From Spirochaetota bacterium (GTDB taxonomy: Bacteria > Spirochaetota > UBA4802 > UBA5550), in the NCBI GenBank assembly GCA_025457915.1, contig JALOTL010000005.1:1-64000 (forward strand): a DNA stretch of 64,000 nucleotides, read 5' to 3'. Under the pieces are notes generated by a model, which made no database searches, was not told the origin of the DNA, and saw only the letters and a program-made list of their open reading frames with translations. How positions within the stretch are numbered: position 1 is the first letter of the stretch; every line of letters begins with the position of its first letter. Positions 48,502 to 59,265 of this stretch are shown in pieces. Made by a program: the position numbers and the translations under genes.

Positions 48502-48670
48502 GCCTGCATGTTGAGGCCGCGGATTAATTTTACAAGCAATTTATCTCCCGGCAGTTTTCATTAAAAAATTGTTGCAAAAAGACAACGCCGCAGTTTACTG
48601 AAAGTACCGGAAGGTTTTTTCCGCGCAGCGGGACTTGCCGGGTTCTAAACCCTGCTGAAGCCGTGTTATC

Positions 48671-49957
48671 ATGAGAATTCGGGGCCGGCCGTTGAATTTA
48701 TTGAAAAGAAAAAGCCTGACAGTCAGAAGATATTTCTACATCATACTGCCTGTATTTATCGGATCGGTCATAGCCTATCTGGACAGGATCAACATCGCCT
48801 ATGCGGCCCTGACGATGAACGCTGACCTGGGATTCAGCGAGGCCGTTTTCGGAATGGGCGCCGGAATTTTTTTCGTGGGCTATGTGCTCTTCGAGGTGCC
48901 TGGAGCGTTGATAGCCGAGAGATGGAGCCCCAGGATCTGGCTCTCCAGGATCATGATTTCCTGGGGCCTGGTGTCGGCCTTCATGGCCTTCGTCGAGAGC
49001 GAATGGCAGTTTTATCTGGTAAGGTTCCTGCTCGGCATTGCCGAAGCGAGCTTTTACCCGGTCGTATACGCGAGCGTTATACCCAGGTGGTTCACCAGGT
49101 CCGAGAGGCCTAAGGCACTGGCCGCCATGCTGACGTCCCTGCAGGTTTCGGCGATAATCGGATCGCCTCTCGCGGGATGGATCCTGGGGCTGGAGGTCAT
49201 GGGCTTCAGGGGATGGCAGGCCCTGTTCCTGACGGAGGCTGTGCCGGCGGTTCTGTTCGGGGTCATCATGCTGTTTCTGATTGAGGACCGTCCGGAGGAT
49301 GCCAGATGGCTCAGCACGGAAGAAAAGAAATACCTTGCCGACAGCTTTTCCGCGGAACGCGAGGAAAAAGCGGCCGCAAAGCAATACACGGTCTGGATGG
49401 CCCTTCGTGACAGGGAGGTGCTGAGGCTCTGCCTGATTTATTTCCTGTGGATTACAGGCTACTGGGGCTTCAATTACTGGATGCCGACGGTCCTTAAAGA
49501 CGTTTCAGGATGGTCCAATTTCAAGATCGGCTGGATGATAGTCCTTCCCATGGGCGTTTCCCTGGCGGTGATGATGTACATCGGCCATTCATCGTCCAGG
49601 ACGGGTGAAAAAAGATGGCACGGAGCGGTTCCCATGTTCCTTGCCGCGGTCGGGATGTCGGCCGGCGCCTTTATCCGGGACCCTTACCTGAACCTTGTTT
49701 TCGTTTCAATCACGGCGGCCGGCGTTTACGGGGCATTCGGAGTCTGGTGGTCCTATCCCACAACTTTCCTCGGGGGGGCGGCTGCTGCGGGCGCGGTGGG
49801 GCTCATCAATTCATGCGGCAATATCGGCGGTTACGTGGGCCCGTATCTGACCGGGATGGTAAAGAACATTTCAGGCTCCTTTACGTGGGCACATCTCTTC
49901 CTGGCGTTTTCGCTCGCCCTGTCCGGCGCCATGATGCTGACCCTCAGGAGGAGATGA
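48671..49957 (+). CDS. MFS transporter (ACS-like)
   Basis: FIGSVIAYLDRINIAYAALTMNADLGFSEAVFGMGAGIFFVGYVLFEVPG; multiple TM helices. Confidence 0.9.
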   Translation: MRIRGRPLNLLKRKSLTVRRYFYIILPVFIGSVIAYLDRINIAYAALTMNADLGFSEAVFGMGAGIFFVGYVLFEVPGALIAERWSPRIWLSRIMISWGLVSAFMAFVESEWQFYLVRFLLGIAEASFYPVVYASVIPRWFTRSERPKALAAMLTSLQVSAIIGSPLAGWILGLEVMGFRGWQALFLTEAVPAVLFGVIMLFLIEDRPEDARWLSTEEKKYLADSFSAEREEKAAAKQYTVWMALRDREVLRLCLIYFLWITGYWGFNYWMPTVLKDVSGWSNFKIGWMIVLPMGVSLAVMMYIGHSSSRTGEKRWHGAVPMFLAAVGMSAGAFIRDPYLNLVFVSITAAGVYGAFGVWWSYPTTFLGGAAAAGAVGLINSCGNIGGYVGPYLTGMVKNISGSFTWAHLFLAFSLALSGAMMLTLRRR

Positions 49958-50149
49958 TTTCGCCCGATCGGGCCGCTGGATGTATTTCAGGAATTAAATA
50001 GATTATTCCGAATATTATTTTAAAATTCACCATGTCATGATATTCACAGGTTTAAAACAGCCTTACAAGCCGGCTTTTGCGGGTTCCGATCCGAGATATG
50101 AATGCTCCGTCGCGGTTTATTGCGTGACGGTTGACCGGGGAGAAGGGAT

Positions 50150-50953
50150 ATGATTCGGACAAAGTCCATGATTTCAGTGATGGCTGGCATGCCACGCGAT
50201 ATCTTGGGGAGCTTCAGGGAACCGGCCCCTTACCTCGCGTTTGACCTGATGACCATACTTTCCGAGTTCCTTTTTTTTGAAACCCTTGCCAGGAACTACC
50301 AGACCCTGTGGCTTGACACGTATTTTTTCGTTTTTTTATTTTTCTGCCTGTCCATATTTTTAAAGGGGAGGGACCCGGTCTACCTCTCTGGCCTGTTGTG
50401 GATTAAAAAAAAGCAGGAGTCGGAGGAGGGCACCGTCCTTTATCTTTTAATGCTGATTCTTGTATACTTCGTCAGCCCGGTAGTTCTCGGCGGTTTCGCG
50501 TACGGGAGCCTTCTCAGTATAATAAAAAACTACAACCCTCCTGCGGCATGGGGGGTCCCGGTGTTGTTGATGCTGATATGCGTCTACCCCGTGATTTTTG
50601 CCGTTTTTCCCTGGAGGAGGGCAAGGGCCGAAATAATTCTGGATCTTGGCGTGAAAAAGACGGCATCGCTGATGATAAGGATCATCTCCGGAGCCGGTAT
50701 ATTTCTTCTTTCATTCTACATGCTTGCATTTGTATACTACAACATGTACAGGATAAACGCCGACACGACGCTTGCATGGTACATGAGGCCGATCGTCCTG
50801 ATTATGATGGGCTTCATCTTCACCTTTATATACCTGCCGGCACGGCTGCATTATTTTTTTGACAGCCCTGAAGACAGGGGAAACAGGGCATGGTTCATCC
50901 TTACCGTAATATCGCTCGCGGTATTTTCCATGACCGGACTCGATCTTTTCTGA
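50150..50953 (+). CDS. hypothetical polytopic membrane protein
   Basis: 267 aa, several hydrophobic segments; no family firmly recognised. Confidence 0.6.
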   Translation: MIRTKSMISVMAGMPRDILGSFREPAPYLAFDLMTILSEFLFFETLARNYQTLWLDTYFFVFLFFCLSIFLKGRDPVYLSGLLWIKKKQESEEGTVLYLLMLILVYFVSPVVLGGFAYGSLLSIIKNYNPPAAWGVPVLLMLICVYPVIFAVFPWRRARAEIILDLGVKKTASLMIRIISGAGIFLLSFYMLAFVYYNMYRINADTTLAWYMRPIVLIMMGFIFTFIYLPARLHYFFDSPEDRGNRAWFILTVISLAVFSMTGLDLF

Positions 50954-51012
50954 TAAAAAAAAGCGTGAAGAACATGCGGATATTATCGGGGATATTCAAC
51001 CCGGGGACAGGT

Positions 51013-51423
51013 TCAGTTATGAAAATCCCCGGCAGCCTCCGGCTGGTAAATGATGTCTTCGATCAGATAGTACTGGTTGTTGCCTGTGTTTTCCCTTATG
51101 ACGGTTCCGACTTTGCTTCCGAGTATCTGCAGTCCCAGGTTTGAAAAGACGGATATCTTGTTGGCTATTTTATCGGAGTCTTTCGGGAAGACCAGGGAGC
51201 ATTCCATTTTTTTCCCGTTACCTATGTTTTTCAGGCAGATCCTGGAATTCATAGTTACGATGTTCGACCTTATTTTATGAGGGTCAACCGGTCTCGACCT
51301 GGTAAGAAAATTTTTCAACAAATCCACGCTGGTTTTATCGAGACCCTGAAGTGTGTCCTTGTCGTTTATTATCTTTAAAAGTCTGTCTAGATCTAACTTG
51401 GTAAGTATTTTATCAAGGTTCAT
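51013..51423 (-). CDS. Rnk/GreA-GreB C-terminal-domain-like protein
   Basis: LVFPKDSDKIANKISVFSNLGLQILGSKVGTVI resembles the FKBP-like GreA/B C-terminal domain. Confidence 0.7.
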   Translation of the reverse strand: MNLDKILTKLDLDRLLKIINDKDTLQGLDKTSVDLLKNFLTRSRPVDPHKIRSNIVTMNSRICLKNIGNGKKMECSLVFPKDSDKIANKISVFSNLGLQILGSKVGTVIRENTGNNQYYLIEDIIYQPEAAGDFHN

Positions 51424-51591
51424 GGGTGCGCCTTTAATAGATTGTGGAATGTAAAAAATAATCTTTAAAAAAATCAGTCAAAAAATAATACAAATAATAG
51501 ATATGTCAATATTAATTTTTTTGTATAATTTAATAAATATGTATTATGTCTCATAACCTGTACTGCTTCATTGAGAATGCTGATATCTTTG

Positions 51592-51619
51592 TTGACTTAT
51601 TTTTTTTTTCAAATATACT
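51592..51619 (+). promoter_or_regulatory. candidate sigma70-type promoter
   Basis: TTGACT-N16-TATACT in AT-rich intergenic DNA, upstream of the 51.9-55.0 kb genes. Confidence 0.55.
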
Positions 51620-51875
51620 AATTAATATAAGGGGAACTTTCTAAAATTCATTTTTGCCGGTTTTTTATCAGACTTACATGTTTAAATCGGCATTTGCATT
51701 CTCCTGTTGCGAGATTTTCCCTTACAGCCGCTCTTCAATATTCATGTTGTTGCGGCATCACGGTATCCATACCTGGAATTCGGAATGTTTGAAAAAATCA
51801 GGAGTTATTATAAAGATTTCAATGAAACTCCTGATTTTTAGAATTACGCATATACTAAATTTTGCGGGGCCGAAT

Positions 51876-52454
51876 ATGACGTCAAGATTAAAGGAAATCA
51901 CCGGTTTTATTTTCGCTTTTTTCCTGGTTGCATGCCTTGCCGGCATCATCAATCCGGCGAATGCCGAAGAAAAAAAGATGTCCGTTCTGGATTATTATCT
52001 TGCCCTGCCGGACGAATATTTTTACTGCGAAACAAAGCCCTCGATATCGAAATCCTTCAAGGAAAAGCAGATCAAGAAAAAGAATCTCAGGAACGGTTAT
52101 ATCCTTTCAAAATCCGAAGAATACCCCATGGAGGTGGCCCTTTTCACCGACAGCTATCTCATGCTCGATATAATAGCGGTCAACGTCAAATGCGGGGAGG
52201 GGTGCATGTGCAACAGGTTCGCACTCCTTTCTTATTCCGGTAACGGCAGGTGGAGCGAGATGACCGCGAATATTTTCCCCAAACAGGAAGAAATTGAAAA
52301 AGCGCTTAAAAACAAGGGAGCGGCCTATGAGTATGTTCTTCCTGAGGTCGGGACCACTATCAGGATCGTTGATTCTGCGTCTAAAAGACAGCTGCTCGAG
52401 ATATATTTCAGCGGCGGTTATTTCCTTATAAAGGAAGGTCCGGCTAAGAAATAA
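51876..52454 (+). CDS. exported protein of unknown function
   Basis: Plausible signal peptide MTSRLKEITGFIFAFFLVACLAGIINPANA|EEK; the ORF-track start at 51654 adds an unlikely N-terminus. Confidence 0.65.
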   Translation: MTSRLKEITGFIFAFFLVACLAGIINPANAEEKKMSVLDYYLALPDEYFYCETKPSISKSFKEKQIKKKNLRNGYILSKSEEYPMEVALFTDSYLMLDIIAVNVKCGEGCMCNRFALLSYSGNGRWSEMTANIFPKQEEIEKALKNKGAAYEYVLPEVGTTIRIVDSASKRQLLEIYFSGGYFLIKEGPAKK

Positions 52455-52471
52455 TCCGGAAAGGAAACCAG

Positions 52472-55000
52472 ATGGCTGGTAGCTTCTATACAACCTATTA
52501 CTCAGTTGGATCGCTTGTGCCGGTACTGTTTCATCTGTACCTGGCGTTTTTTTTTCTTACTATAAAAAACAAATCCAGACCTACTACACATCTGGGGATA
52601 TGCCTTATCTACATGGCTTTCGTCAGCATGGGTTTTTTCGTTGCGGCCAGCTTTTATCATCCCTACGCGGCGTATCACAGGTGGGTCGGCGCGGGCATCA
52701 TCTACTACGCTTTCACGCACCTTAACATGTTTCTTTATTATCTCGACGACGACAATCATCCCGCCGTCGGGTACCTTCTCCTCGCGGTCCAGTACATCGT
52801 CGGCATCCTCATGGCCGTCATATTCATGGTCGTAACGATCAAGGCCCCCGCGATCTACCAGTTTACCGGCCATTTCTGGGACCTGCAGTCCGATGAAATA
52901 AGCAGGGTCGTATCCCTTGTCATGTTCTGCTATATGATGGTTTTTATCGGGATTGCGGCCTGGAAGATCAAGATATTCAGGGGTGACAGGAGATACAAGG
53001 TCATCGCGATAACCCTGGCATACTTCATTGCTGTACTGGCGCCTGCGATGGCCTACGGGCTTACCAGGCTGGGGTTGATAGACAGGGCCCTTTATCATAT
53101 AGTCTACAACATGTTCACCGTGCTGGGTTTTTTTATACTCACGCTCCTTTACATCAACTTTACCGACGACAGGACGACGTTCATGACGAGGATAATCGGC
53201 ATAACCCTGGTCACGTTCCTGGTATTCATGCAGGGGATAAGCTTTCTTTTTCTCAAGGACAAGGACGAGGGTTACAACAAAATCCATCTTGCATATTCCA
53301 GGCTGGCCATGGACGAGGCTTTCAAGTCGGATGACCTGGACTACTTCATCTCGTATTCCGTCAGGAAGGACGGGCCGACCGGCATGTTCGTCAGGGAAGG
53401 GAAAAAATTTTTCATGTCCGGCGAGCACATTTCTGAAATGAAGAATTCCGAGATCTGGGAGAGGATCGCCGCCCTGCCGGAAAACGCCGGTTGTGCCGAC
53501 GTCGAACGGGCGGTGGCGGGAAGCCACGCGTATTTCGACGGATACGCCAGGTCTGTGAAGGCATACTGTTCTGCCGGTGAAACCGCCGCGTCCGGTATGG
53601 CTGACCGGGTGCTTGCAAAGATAAAATCCGGCGACAGGCTCGTGAGCTACCACCGGAAAAGGATAAGCGACCTTCCCGACGAATCGTTCAGGAGATCCCT
53701 CGCGTCCTATCTGTCCGGGTCTTCCTCCTCGTTCAAGCCGTACGGTGATGCCATACGCGCCCGCCTTGGAGCAACGGGAAAGGATGGGGCCGAATTGAAG
53801 GCCGATGTTTTGAGATTTCTCGCTCCCATGCTTCCGCCCGAGAAGAGGAGATACCGGAGCATGAATGGCGACCATTATATATCCTTCCTGCAGGTTGACG
53901 GGAGAAGCGGCACGGTCCACGAATCCGGGTTCTCCTATATGAAATACAGGGAGTATGTACACCCGTTCTCTCTCGAGCTTATTATCATTCTGGTGCTGAT
54001 GTCGGTTTTCATAACCGCGTTTTTCAGGATTTTTTTCCTGGGGACCCTGATCAGGCCCCTGAACGAGCTCATCAACGGGGTCGAGGAGATAAGCAGGAGC
54101 AACTATGACGTCAAGATCCATGTAAAGGCCGAGGACGAGATCGGGTTTCTTACCCACAACTTCAACAGGATGGCCAGGACCATCAAGATGGCCCTTACTA
54201 AAATTGACGAATATACCTTCAACCTCGAGGAAATGGTCAGCGAGAGGACAGCCGAGCTGGAAAAGACCAAGGACGCGCTCTGGGGCGAGATGGCGCTCGC
54301 GAAAAAGATCCAGACCGTCCTGCTCCCGAGGGCGCCCTCAATGCCCGGTTATGAGCTTTCGGTCTATATCGATCCGGCGGAGGAGATAGGCGGCGACTAT
54401 TACGACATAATAAGCATGGGAGAGAAACACTGGGTCGTCATCGGCGACGTATCCGGTCACGGCGTTTCGGCCGGACTCGTCACCATGATGCTCCAGACAT
54501 CGCTTCTTACGGGGCTGATCCACGATCCCAGGCTCAATCCTTCCAATCTTTTAAAGACCGCCAACCGCGTTATGGAAAGAAACATCAAGAGGATCGGCGA
54601 GGACAGGTACATAACCATAGTCGTGCTTGCGGTGGGGAGCGACGGAGAAATAGTATTTTCCGGCAGGCACGAGGACATAATGGTATACAGGAAGGCGTCG
54701 GGCCGGGTTGAGCTGGTGCCCACCAGGGGCATGTGGCTCGGAATCAAGGAGGATATTTCCGGCATGCTTACCGACGGGATCCTCCAGCTGGAGCCCGGGG
54801 ACAGCCTGATGCTCTACACGGACGGAATCACCGAGGCGATGGGCGACAGGGGAAAGGTTTTCACCAAGAAGAGGCTCGCGGAGATTTTCGAGGAGGAGGG
54901 AAAGAAACCGACCGAGGAAATCAAGGCCAGGATCATTGAAGAGCTGAAAAACTTCAGGAGACACGACGACGTCACCTTTCTGATTTTGAAGAAAACTTGA
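52472..55000 (+). CDS. multi-TM sensor PP2C/SpoIIE phosphatase with HAMP
   Basis: N-terminal TM bundle; HAMP LIRPLNELINGVEEISRSNYDVKIHVKAEDEIG; IGGDYYDIISMGEKHWVVIGDVSGHGVSAGLVTMMLQT..LMLYTDGITEAM. Confidence 0.92.
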   Translation: MAGSFYTTYYSVGSLVPVLFHLYLAFFFLTIKNKSRPTTHLGICLIYMAFVSMGFFVAASFYHPYAAYHRWVGAGIIYYAFTHLNMFLYYLDDDNHPAVGYLLLAVQYIVGILMAVIFMVVTIKAPAIYQFTGHFWDLQSDEISRVVSLVMFCYMMVFIGIAAWKIKIFRGDRRYKVIAITLAYFIAVLAPAMAYGLTRLGLIDRALYHIVYNMFTVLGFFILTLLYINFTDDRTTFMTRIIGITLVTFLVFMQGISFLFLKDKDEGYNKIHLAYSRLAMDEAFKSDDLDYFISYSVRKDGPTGMFVREGKKFFMSGEHISEMKNSEIWERIAALPENAGCADVERAVAGSHAYFDGYARSVKAYCSAGETAASGMADRVLAKIKSGDRLVSYHRKRISDLPDESFRRSLASYLSGSSSSFKPYGDAIRARLGATGKDGAELKADVLRFLAPMLPPEKRRYRSMNGDHYISFLQVDGRSGTVHESGFSYMKYREYVHPFSLELIIILVLMSVFITAFFRIFFLGTLIRPLNELINGVEEISRSNYDVKIHVKAEDEIGFLTHNFNRMARTIKMALTKIDEYTFNLEEMVSERTAELEKTKDALWGEMALAKKIQTVLLPRAPSMPGYELSVYIDPAEEIGGDYYDIISMGEKHWVVIGDVSGHGVSAGLVTMMLQTSLLTGLIHDPRLNPSNLLKTANRVMERNIKRIGEDRYITIVVLAVGSDGEIVFSGRHEDIMVYRKASGRVELVPTRGMWLGIKEDISGMLTDGILQLEPGDSLMLYTDGITEAMGDRGKVFTKKRLAEIFEEEGKKPTEEIKARIIEELKNFRRHDDVTFLILKKT

Positions 55001-55154
55001 GCACGGATGATATTCAGGCGAGCCGGCATTATGAACTGGACCTGTGGCCGTGAATGGGCATATTATAAAAAATAATTATTTGGCATTCCTGCAAAAAGAG
55101 GATTAAGATCATTAAATCCACGGTGAGGAAAAAATTTCAGCACCGGGAATGATT

Positions 55155-57152
55155 CTATCTTTTTTTATCTGAAAGAAATTCAGAGACCCTTTTCACGATA
55201 TTGTTTTTTGTGAAACCGAAGAGTTCCGCGAGCGCCTGGTACGGGGCCGAGACGCCGAAATCCTCTATGGTTATATAAAGGGCGTGGCTGCCGGCGTATT
55301 TTTCCCACCCCATCCGTATACCGGCTTCGACCACGGCCTTGGGCGTACCGTGGCCCAGGATTTTTTTCCTGTATTCCTCCGGCTGCCCGTCGAAAAGCTC
55401 CCAGCACGGGAAGGATACGACCCTTGCCTTTATCCCCTTCCCTGCCAGATCGACTGCCGCGTCTACGGATATGGAGACCTCCGATCCGCTCGCGAGGATG
55501 ATTATGTCCGGGTTGTCGGTATCGCTTATTATATAGGCTCCGTTTTCAAGGCTTCCGGATCCGGGGGCGCCGTTTCTTTTCAGCGGCGGCAGGGCCTGCC
55601 TGGTCAGCGACAGCATGGTCGGTCCGTCGGTCCTCGACAGGGCGGCCAGCCATGCATCCCTGGTTTCTTCGGCGTCTGCCGGTCTTATGACATGCAGGTT
55701 CGGTATGGCCCTGGCCGATGCAAGGTGCTCGATGGGCTGGTGGGTCGGACCGTCTTCGCCTACGAAAATGGAATCATGGGTGAAGATGTAAATGGTGTGC
55801 AGTTTTCCCAGCGCGGCCAGCCTGACAGCGGGCCTCATGTAGTCCATGAAGGCCAGAAAGGATGCGGCATAAGGGATGAATCCGCCGTAATACGCCAGAC
55901 CGTTCTGTATGGAGCCCATTGCGTGCTCCCTGATTCCGAAGTGTATGTTCCTGCCGATCCTGTTGCGGCCTGTTTCACTGTACCCTTTGACGAAAGACTT
56001 GTTGCTTGGACCGAGGTCGGCAGAGCCTCCGATAATATTGGGCATCAGCCCGTAAATCGTTTCCAGGATTTTGCCGCTTGATTCTCTCGTGGCAAGCGGT
56101 TTGGCGAAGTCGATCGATTCGAGTGCCTTCCTGATCGAGTGGATATCCGGCCGGGAAAAGTATCCGTCCCACCTTGTCTTTTTTTGACCGGAGATTTTTT
56201 CGGTGAATTCCTTTTGCCATGAATCATAAGCCTTCGACAGCTCCATGTTTCTTGCCCTGAAGAATTCGTATACGCCCGCTGGCACCACGAAGCTTTCATC
56301 GGCGCTGCAGCCGATTTTTTCCTTGGATTTGCAGACCTCGTCGTCCCCCAGGGGCGCACCGTGGGATTCCTCCGATCCCTCCTTGCTGGCGCTGCCTTTC
56401 GCTATGGTCGTGTTCGCTATAATTATTGACGGCCTGTTTTTTTCCTTCTGAGCGGCCCTTATTGATTTTTCAATGGCGTCGGGATCGTGCCCGTTGATTT
56501 CCTGGACATGCCAGTTGTATGCCTCGAACCTTTTCCTGACGTCTTCGGAGAACGTAAGGTCTGTGCTTCCCTCGATGGTAATCCTGTTGAAGTCGTACAG
56601 GTAAATGATGTTGCCGAGACCCATGTGCCCTGCAAGGGACGCGGCTTCGGCCGAAAGGCCCTCCATGATGTCTCCGTCGCTTACAATCGCGTATACATAG
56701 TGGTTTATCAGGCTGCTTTCCGGGGTGTTGAATTCCTCCCCGAGGAGCCTGCTTGCGATCGCCATTCCTATGCCGTTAGCAAATCCCTGTCCCAGCGGGC
56801 CGGTTGTGGTTTCCACGCCGACGGTCCTGTTGTGTTCAGGGTGGCCCGGCGTGATGCTCCCCATCTGCCTGAAGTTTTTGATATCGTCCAGCGTGATTCC
56901 GTAACCGGAAAAATGAAGCACGGAATAAAGCAGCACCGACCCGTGTCCCGCCGACAGCACGAACCTGTCGCGGTTTGGCCAGCGGGGATCCGCCGGGTTG
57001 TGGACGAGGATTTTTCCCCAGAGCACCGCCGCAATTTCAGCGCATCCCATCGGCATGCCCGGGTGACCGGACCTTGCCTTCTGTACGGCGTCCATTGCAA
57101 GGGTCCTGATAGTTCTGGCTGTGAGCTTTATATCATCGGTTATTGAGGACAT
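55155..57152 (-). CDS. tkt: transketolase
   Basis: [62 protein letters not shown]. Confidence 0.97.
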   Translation of the reverse strand: MSSITDDIKLTARTIRTLAMDAVQKARSGHPGMPMGCAEIAAVLWGKILVHNPADPRWPNRDRFVLSAGHGSVLLYSVLHFSGYGITLDDIKNFRQMGSITPGHPEHNRTVGVETTTGPLGQGFANGIGMAIASRLLGEEFNTPESSLINHYVYAIVSDGDIMEGLSAEAASLAGHMGLGNIIYLYDFNRITIEGSTDLTFSEDVRKRFEAYNWHVQEINGHDPDAIEKSIRAAQKEKNRPSIIIANTTIAKGSASKEGSEESHGAPLGDDEVCKSKEKIGCSADESFVVPAGVYEFFRARNMELSKAYDSWQKEFTEKISGQKKTRWDGYFSRPDIHSIRKALESIDFAKPLATRESSGKILETIYGLMPNIIGGSADLGPSNKSFVKGYSETGRNRIGRNIHFGIREHAMGSIQNGLAYYGGFIPYAASFLAFMDYMRPAVRLAALGKLHTIYIFTHDSIFVGEDGPTHQPIEHLASARAIPNLHVIRPADAEETRDAWLAALSRTDGPTMLSLTRQALPPLKRNGAPGSGSLENGAYIISDTDNPDIIILASGSEVSISVDAAVDLAGKGIKARVVSFPCWELFDGQPEEYRKKILGHGTPKAVVEAGIRMGWEKYAGSHALYITIEDFGVSAPYQALAELFGFTKNNIVKRVSEFLSDKKR

Positions 57153-57296
57153 GGGTTCCCTCTTGGAAACGGTATTTATTTATTTTTTTTAAAGAAGATG
57201 AACTGAACAGTATGGCATATTGGAGTTTTTGCGGTTAAATGCAAGCATTTTTATGTCGCCAGTTCCAATTATTTCATGGACGGGTTTTATGCATCA

Positions 57297-57905
57297 TCAG
57301 TTCCTGTTTGAATTCATTATCCTTTGGACGAAAAAGTTATAAAGCAGGTCCCTGGTATTTTTTATATTTTCGATTATTTCACCGTCGGTCGCGTGGCTTT
57401 CCGTGTCCGTGACTATTTTAAAGAGAAACGCTGGAATCCTGAAGGCGCGGCACGATCTTGCGAAGGCGGCTCCCTCCATGTCGACTATACCGGCGTGCGC
57501 GGCAACCGCTTCCCTGTCGCGCGGTTCTTTAACCGGCCGGTCCTGGGTCGCGAGGGTGGCGGTTTCAAATCCGTCCATCACGTCGGGTCTTATATGCACG
57601 AGGGACGAAGCGGCGATCGTTGGCCTGTCGTATTCAATGATATCGTCCACGTGAAGAATCTGTCCGACGGAGTAATTTTTTTTTGCCGCTCCTGCCGCGC
57701 CCAGGTTGTACAGTAACTCCGGCCCGTGGCTTGCTATCAGGTAAACTGTGGCGATGGCGGAATTGATCTTGCCTATTCCTGAAATCGCCAGAAGCAGCCT
57801 GTCGTTTCCGAACATTCTGACGGGTTTGTTTTCCGTCTCCACAAGTCCGAGACCGTCGATGAAGGGCCGCGCCTCGAGCAGTGTCGCCATTACCAATCCC
57901 TTCAT
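57297..57905 (-). CDS. mqnB: futalosine hydrolase
   Basis: PNP-family ISGIGKINSAIATVYLIASHGPELLYNLGAAGA..VDMEGAAFAR; overlaps upstream mqnD (ATGA). Confidence 0.85.
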   Translation of the reverse strand: MKGLVMATLLEARPFIDGLGLVETENKPVRMFGNDRLLLAISGIGKINSAIATVYLIASHGPELLYNLGAAGAAKKNYSVGQILHVDDIIEYDRPTIAASSLVHIRPDVMDGFETATLATQDRPVKEPRDREAVAAHAGIVDMEGAAFARSCRAFRIPAFLFKIVTDTESHATDGEIIENIKNTRDLLYNFFVQRIMNSNRN

Positions 57906-58696
57906 ATAATACCGCGCGATGAGGCCATTTCCTCGAGTCTTTTCACAGCAGATCGTCCCTTTTTTCCGAGATCGATTGTATACTCGTTGACATAGAGCCG
58001 TATATGCTCAGAAATCACTTCATCGTCCATTTCCTGCGCAAGAGATTTTATGTAATTCCTTGAATCGTCCGGGTTTTGAATGGCATATTCCACCGAGGAT
58101 CTCAGAATTGAACCGATTTCGGAGCTTATGCCGGCCATGTCGTTTCTGACGGCAATGCATCCGAGAGGTATCGGCAGGCCGGTTTCGGTCTCCCACCACT
58201 CGCCGAGATCGATCAGCTTCACCAGCCCGTATCCGGGATAGACGAACCTGCCCTCATGGATGATCAGCCCGGCGTCGTATTTCCCGTCCGCCACGCCCTG
58301 CATTATTTCGTCGAATCGAGCGAACACGATATTCATCGCTTCCGGCTTCCACAGCTTTAAAAGCAGGTGCGCAGTCGTGTATCTGCCCGGGGAGGCCACC
58401 AGCATCCGGTCGAAGTCAGAACGGTCATTTTTTGCCACGAGGAGAGGGCCGCATCCATGGCCGAGGGCAGATCCGGAATCAAGGGCAGTGTATCTGTTCC
58501 GGAGATGGAGATAGGCATGATAGGACATCTTGGTTACCGGGTGCAGGCCTGAAAAAGCCCTGATGTTGAGGTCTTCGACGTCACCGGTGTACGGCAGGAA
58601 TGAATATTTTTTTGTATCCACCAGCCCGTTTATCATCGCATGAAAGATGAACGTGTCGTTGGGACAGGGGGAGTAGGCTGTCTCGATCGTTTTCAT
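57902..58696 (-). CDS. mqnD: 1,4-dihydroxy-6-naphthoate synthase
   Basis: ETAYSPCPNDTFIFHAMINGLVDTKKYSFLPYTGDVEDLN..DAGLIIHEGRFVYPGYGLVKLIDLGEWWE. Confidence 0.93.
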   Translation of the reverse strand: MKTIETAYSPCPNDTFIFHAMINGLVDTKKYSFLPYTGDVEDLNIRAFSGLHPVTKMSYHAYLHLRNRYTALDSGSALGHGCGPLLVAKNDRSDFDRMLVASPGRYTTAHLLLKLWKPEAMNIVFARFDEIMQGVADGKYDAGLIIHEGRFVYPGYGLVKLIDLGEWWETETGLPIPLGCIAVRNDMAGISSEIGSILRSSVEYAIQNPDDSRNYIKSLAQEMDDEVISEHIRLYVNEYTIDLGKKGRSAVKRLEEMASSRGII

Positions 58697-58808
58697 CTGA
58701 AAAACGGCGAAGTAAAAAGATTATCAAGATAGTCTTTCCGGATTTGATCCGCTGCAGGTTCCATCGGCTTCAGGGTTCCTTTAAATTAAGGGATAAAAAT
58801 AATTGCGA

Positions 58809-58943
58809 GTTCATTTGAAATAATGAACCATATTAGCTGACATTGCCGCCCAATAATTATCCGTCCTGTTATTAATATCAATAACAATTTTCAACAGGGA
58901 CTGCAAGGCATGCTGCAACAGGATGTATATATACAAATCCTGT
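58809..58943. repeat. cluster of three inverted repeats in intergenic region
   Basis: GTTCATT/AATGAAC (58809-58828); CCTGTT/AACAGG with inner GTTATT/AATAAC (58865-58898); ACAGGAT-GTATATATAC-AA-ATCCTGT (58918-58943). Confidence 0.7.
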
Positions 58944-59214
58944 GACCGGCAGAATCGCAATTTCAGGTCAGTAGTGGGCACAGGTAATACATTTACCGGG
59001 TATATGAATCAGATCTTAAATATTATTGAAAAGATTTGATTCCGGATTTATTTGTTGAAAACAGGCGGGATCTTTCCTGTATCTGATTTATTAAAATAGA
59101 CCCTGGTTTTATACTTGTCAGGAATGATATGATTTTTGTTAATATTAATTGTGATAGACTGGCATACGATCCTTAAAATTCCTGAATTAAAGTGTTTATG
59201 CTAAATTAATTTGC

Positions 59215-59243
59215 TTGACGGAATGATAAAATTTTAATATTTT
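59215..59243 (+). promoter_or_regulatory. candidate sigma70-type promoter for thioredoxin-like gene
   Basis: TTGACG-N17-TATTTT about 20 nt upstream of the ATG at 59266. Confidence 0.4.
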
Positions 59244-59265
59244 AGAATAAACTTTAATATTTTTT

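Noticed and set aside
49962-49973. Perfect palindrome GCCCGATCGGGC just after the MFS stop
   Set aside because: Short, no loop and no T-run; could be chance in GC-rich DNA.
52502-54157. 551-aa antisense ORF over the SpoIIE phosphatase gene
   Set aside because: The opposite strand has clear TM, HAMP and SpoIIE motifs; the antisense product has no recognisable domain.
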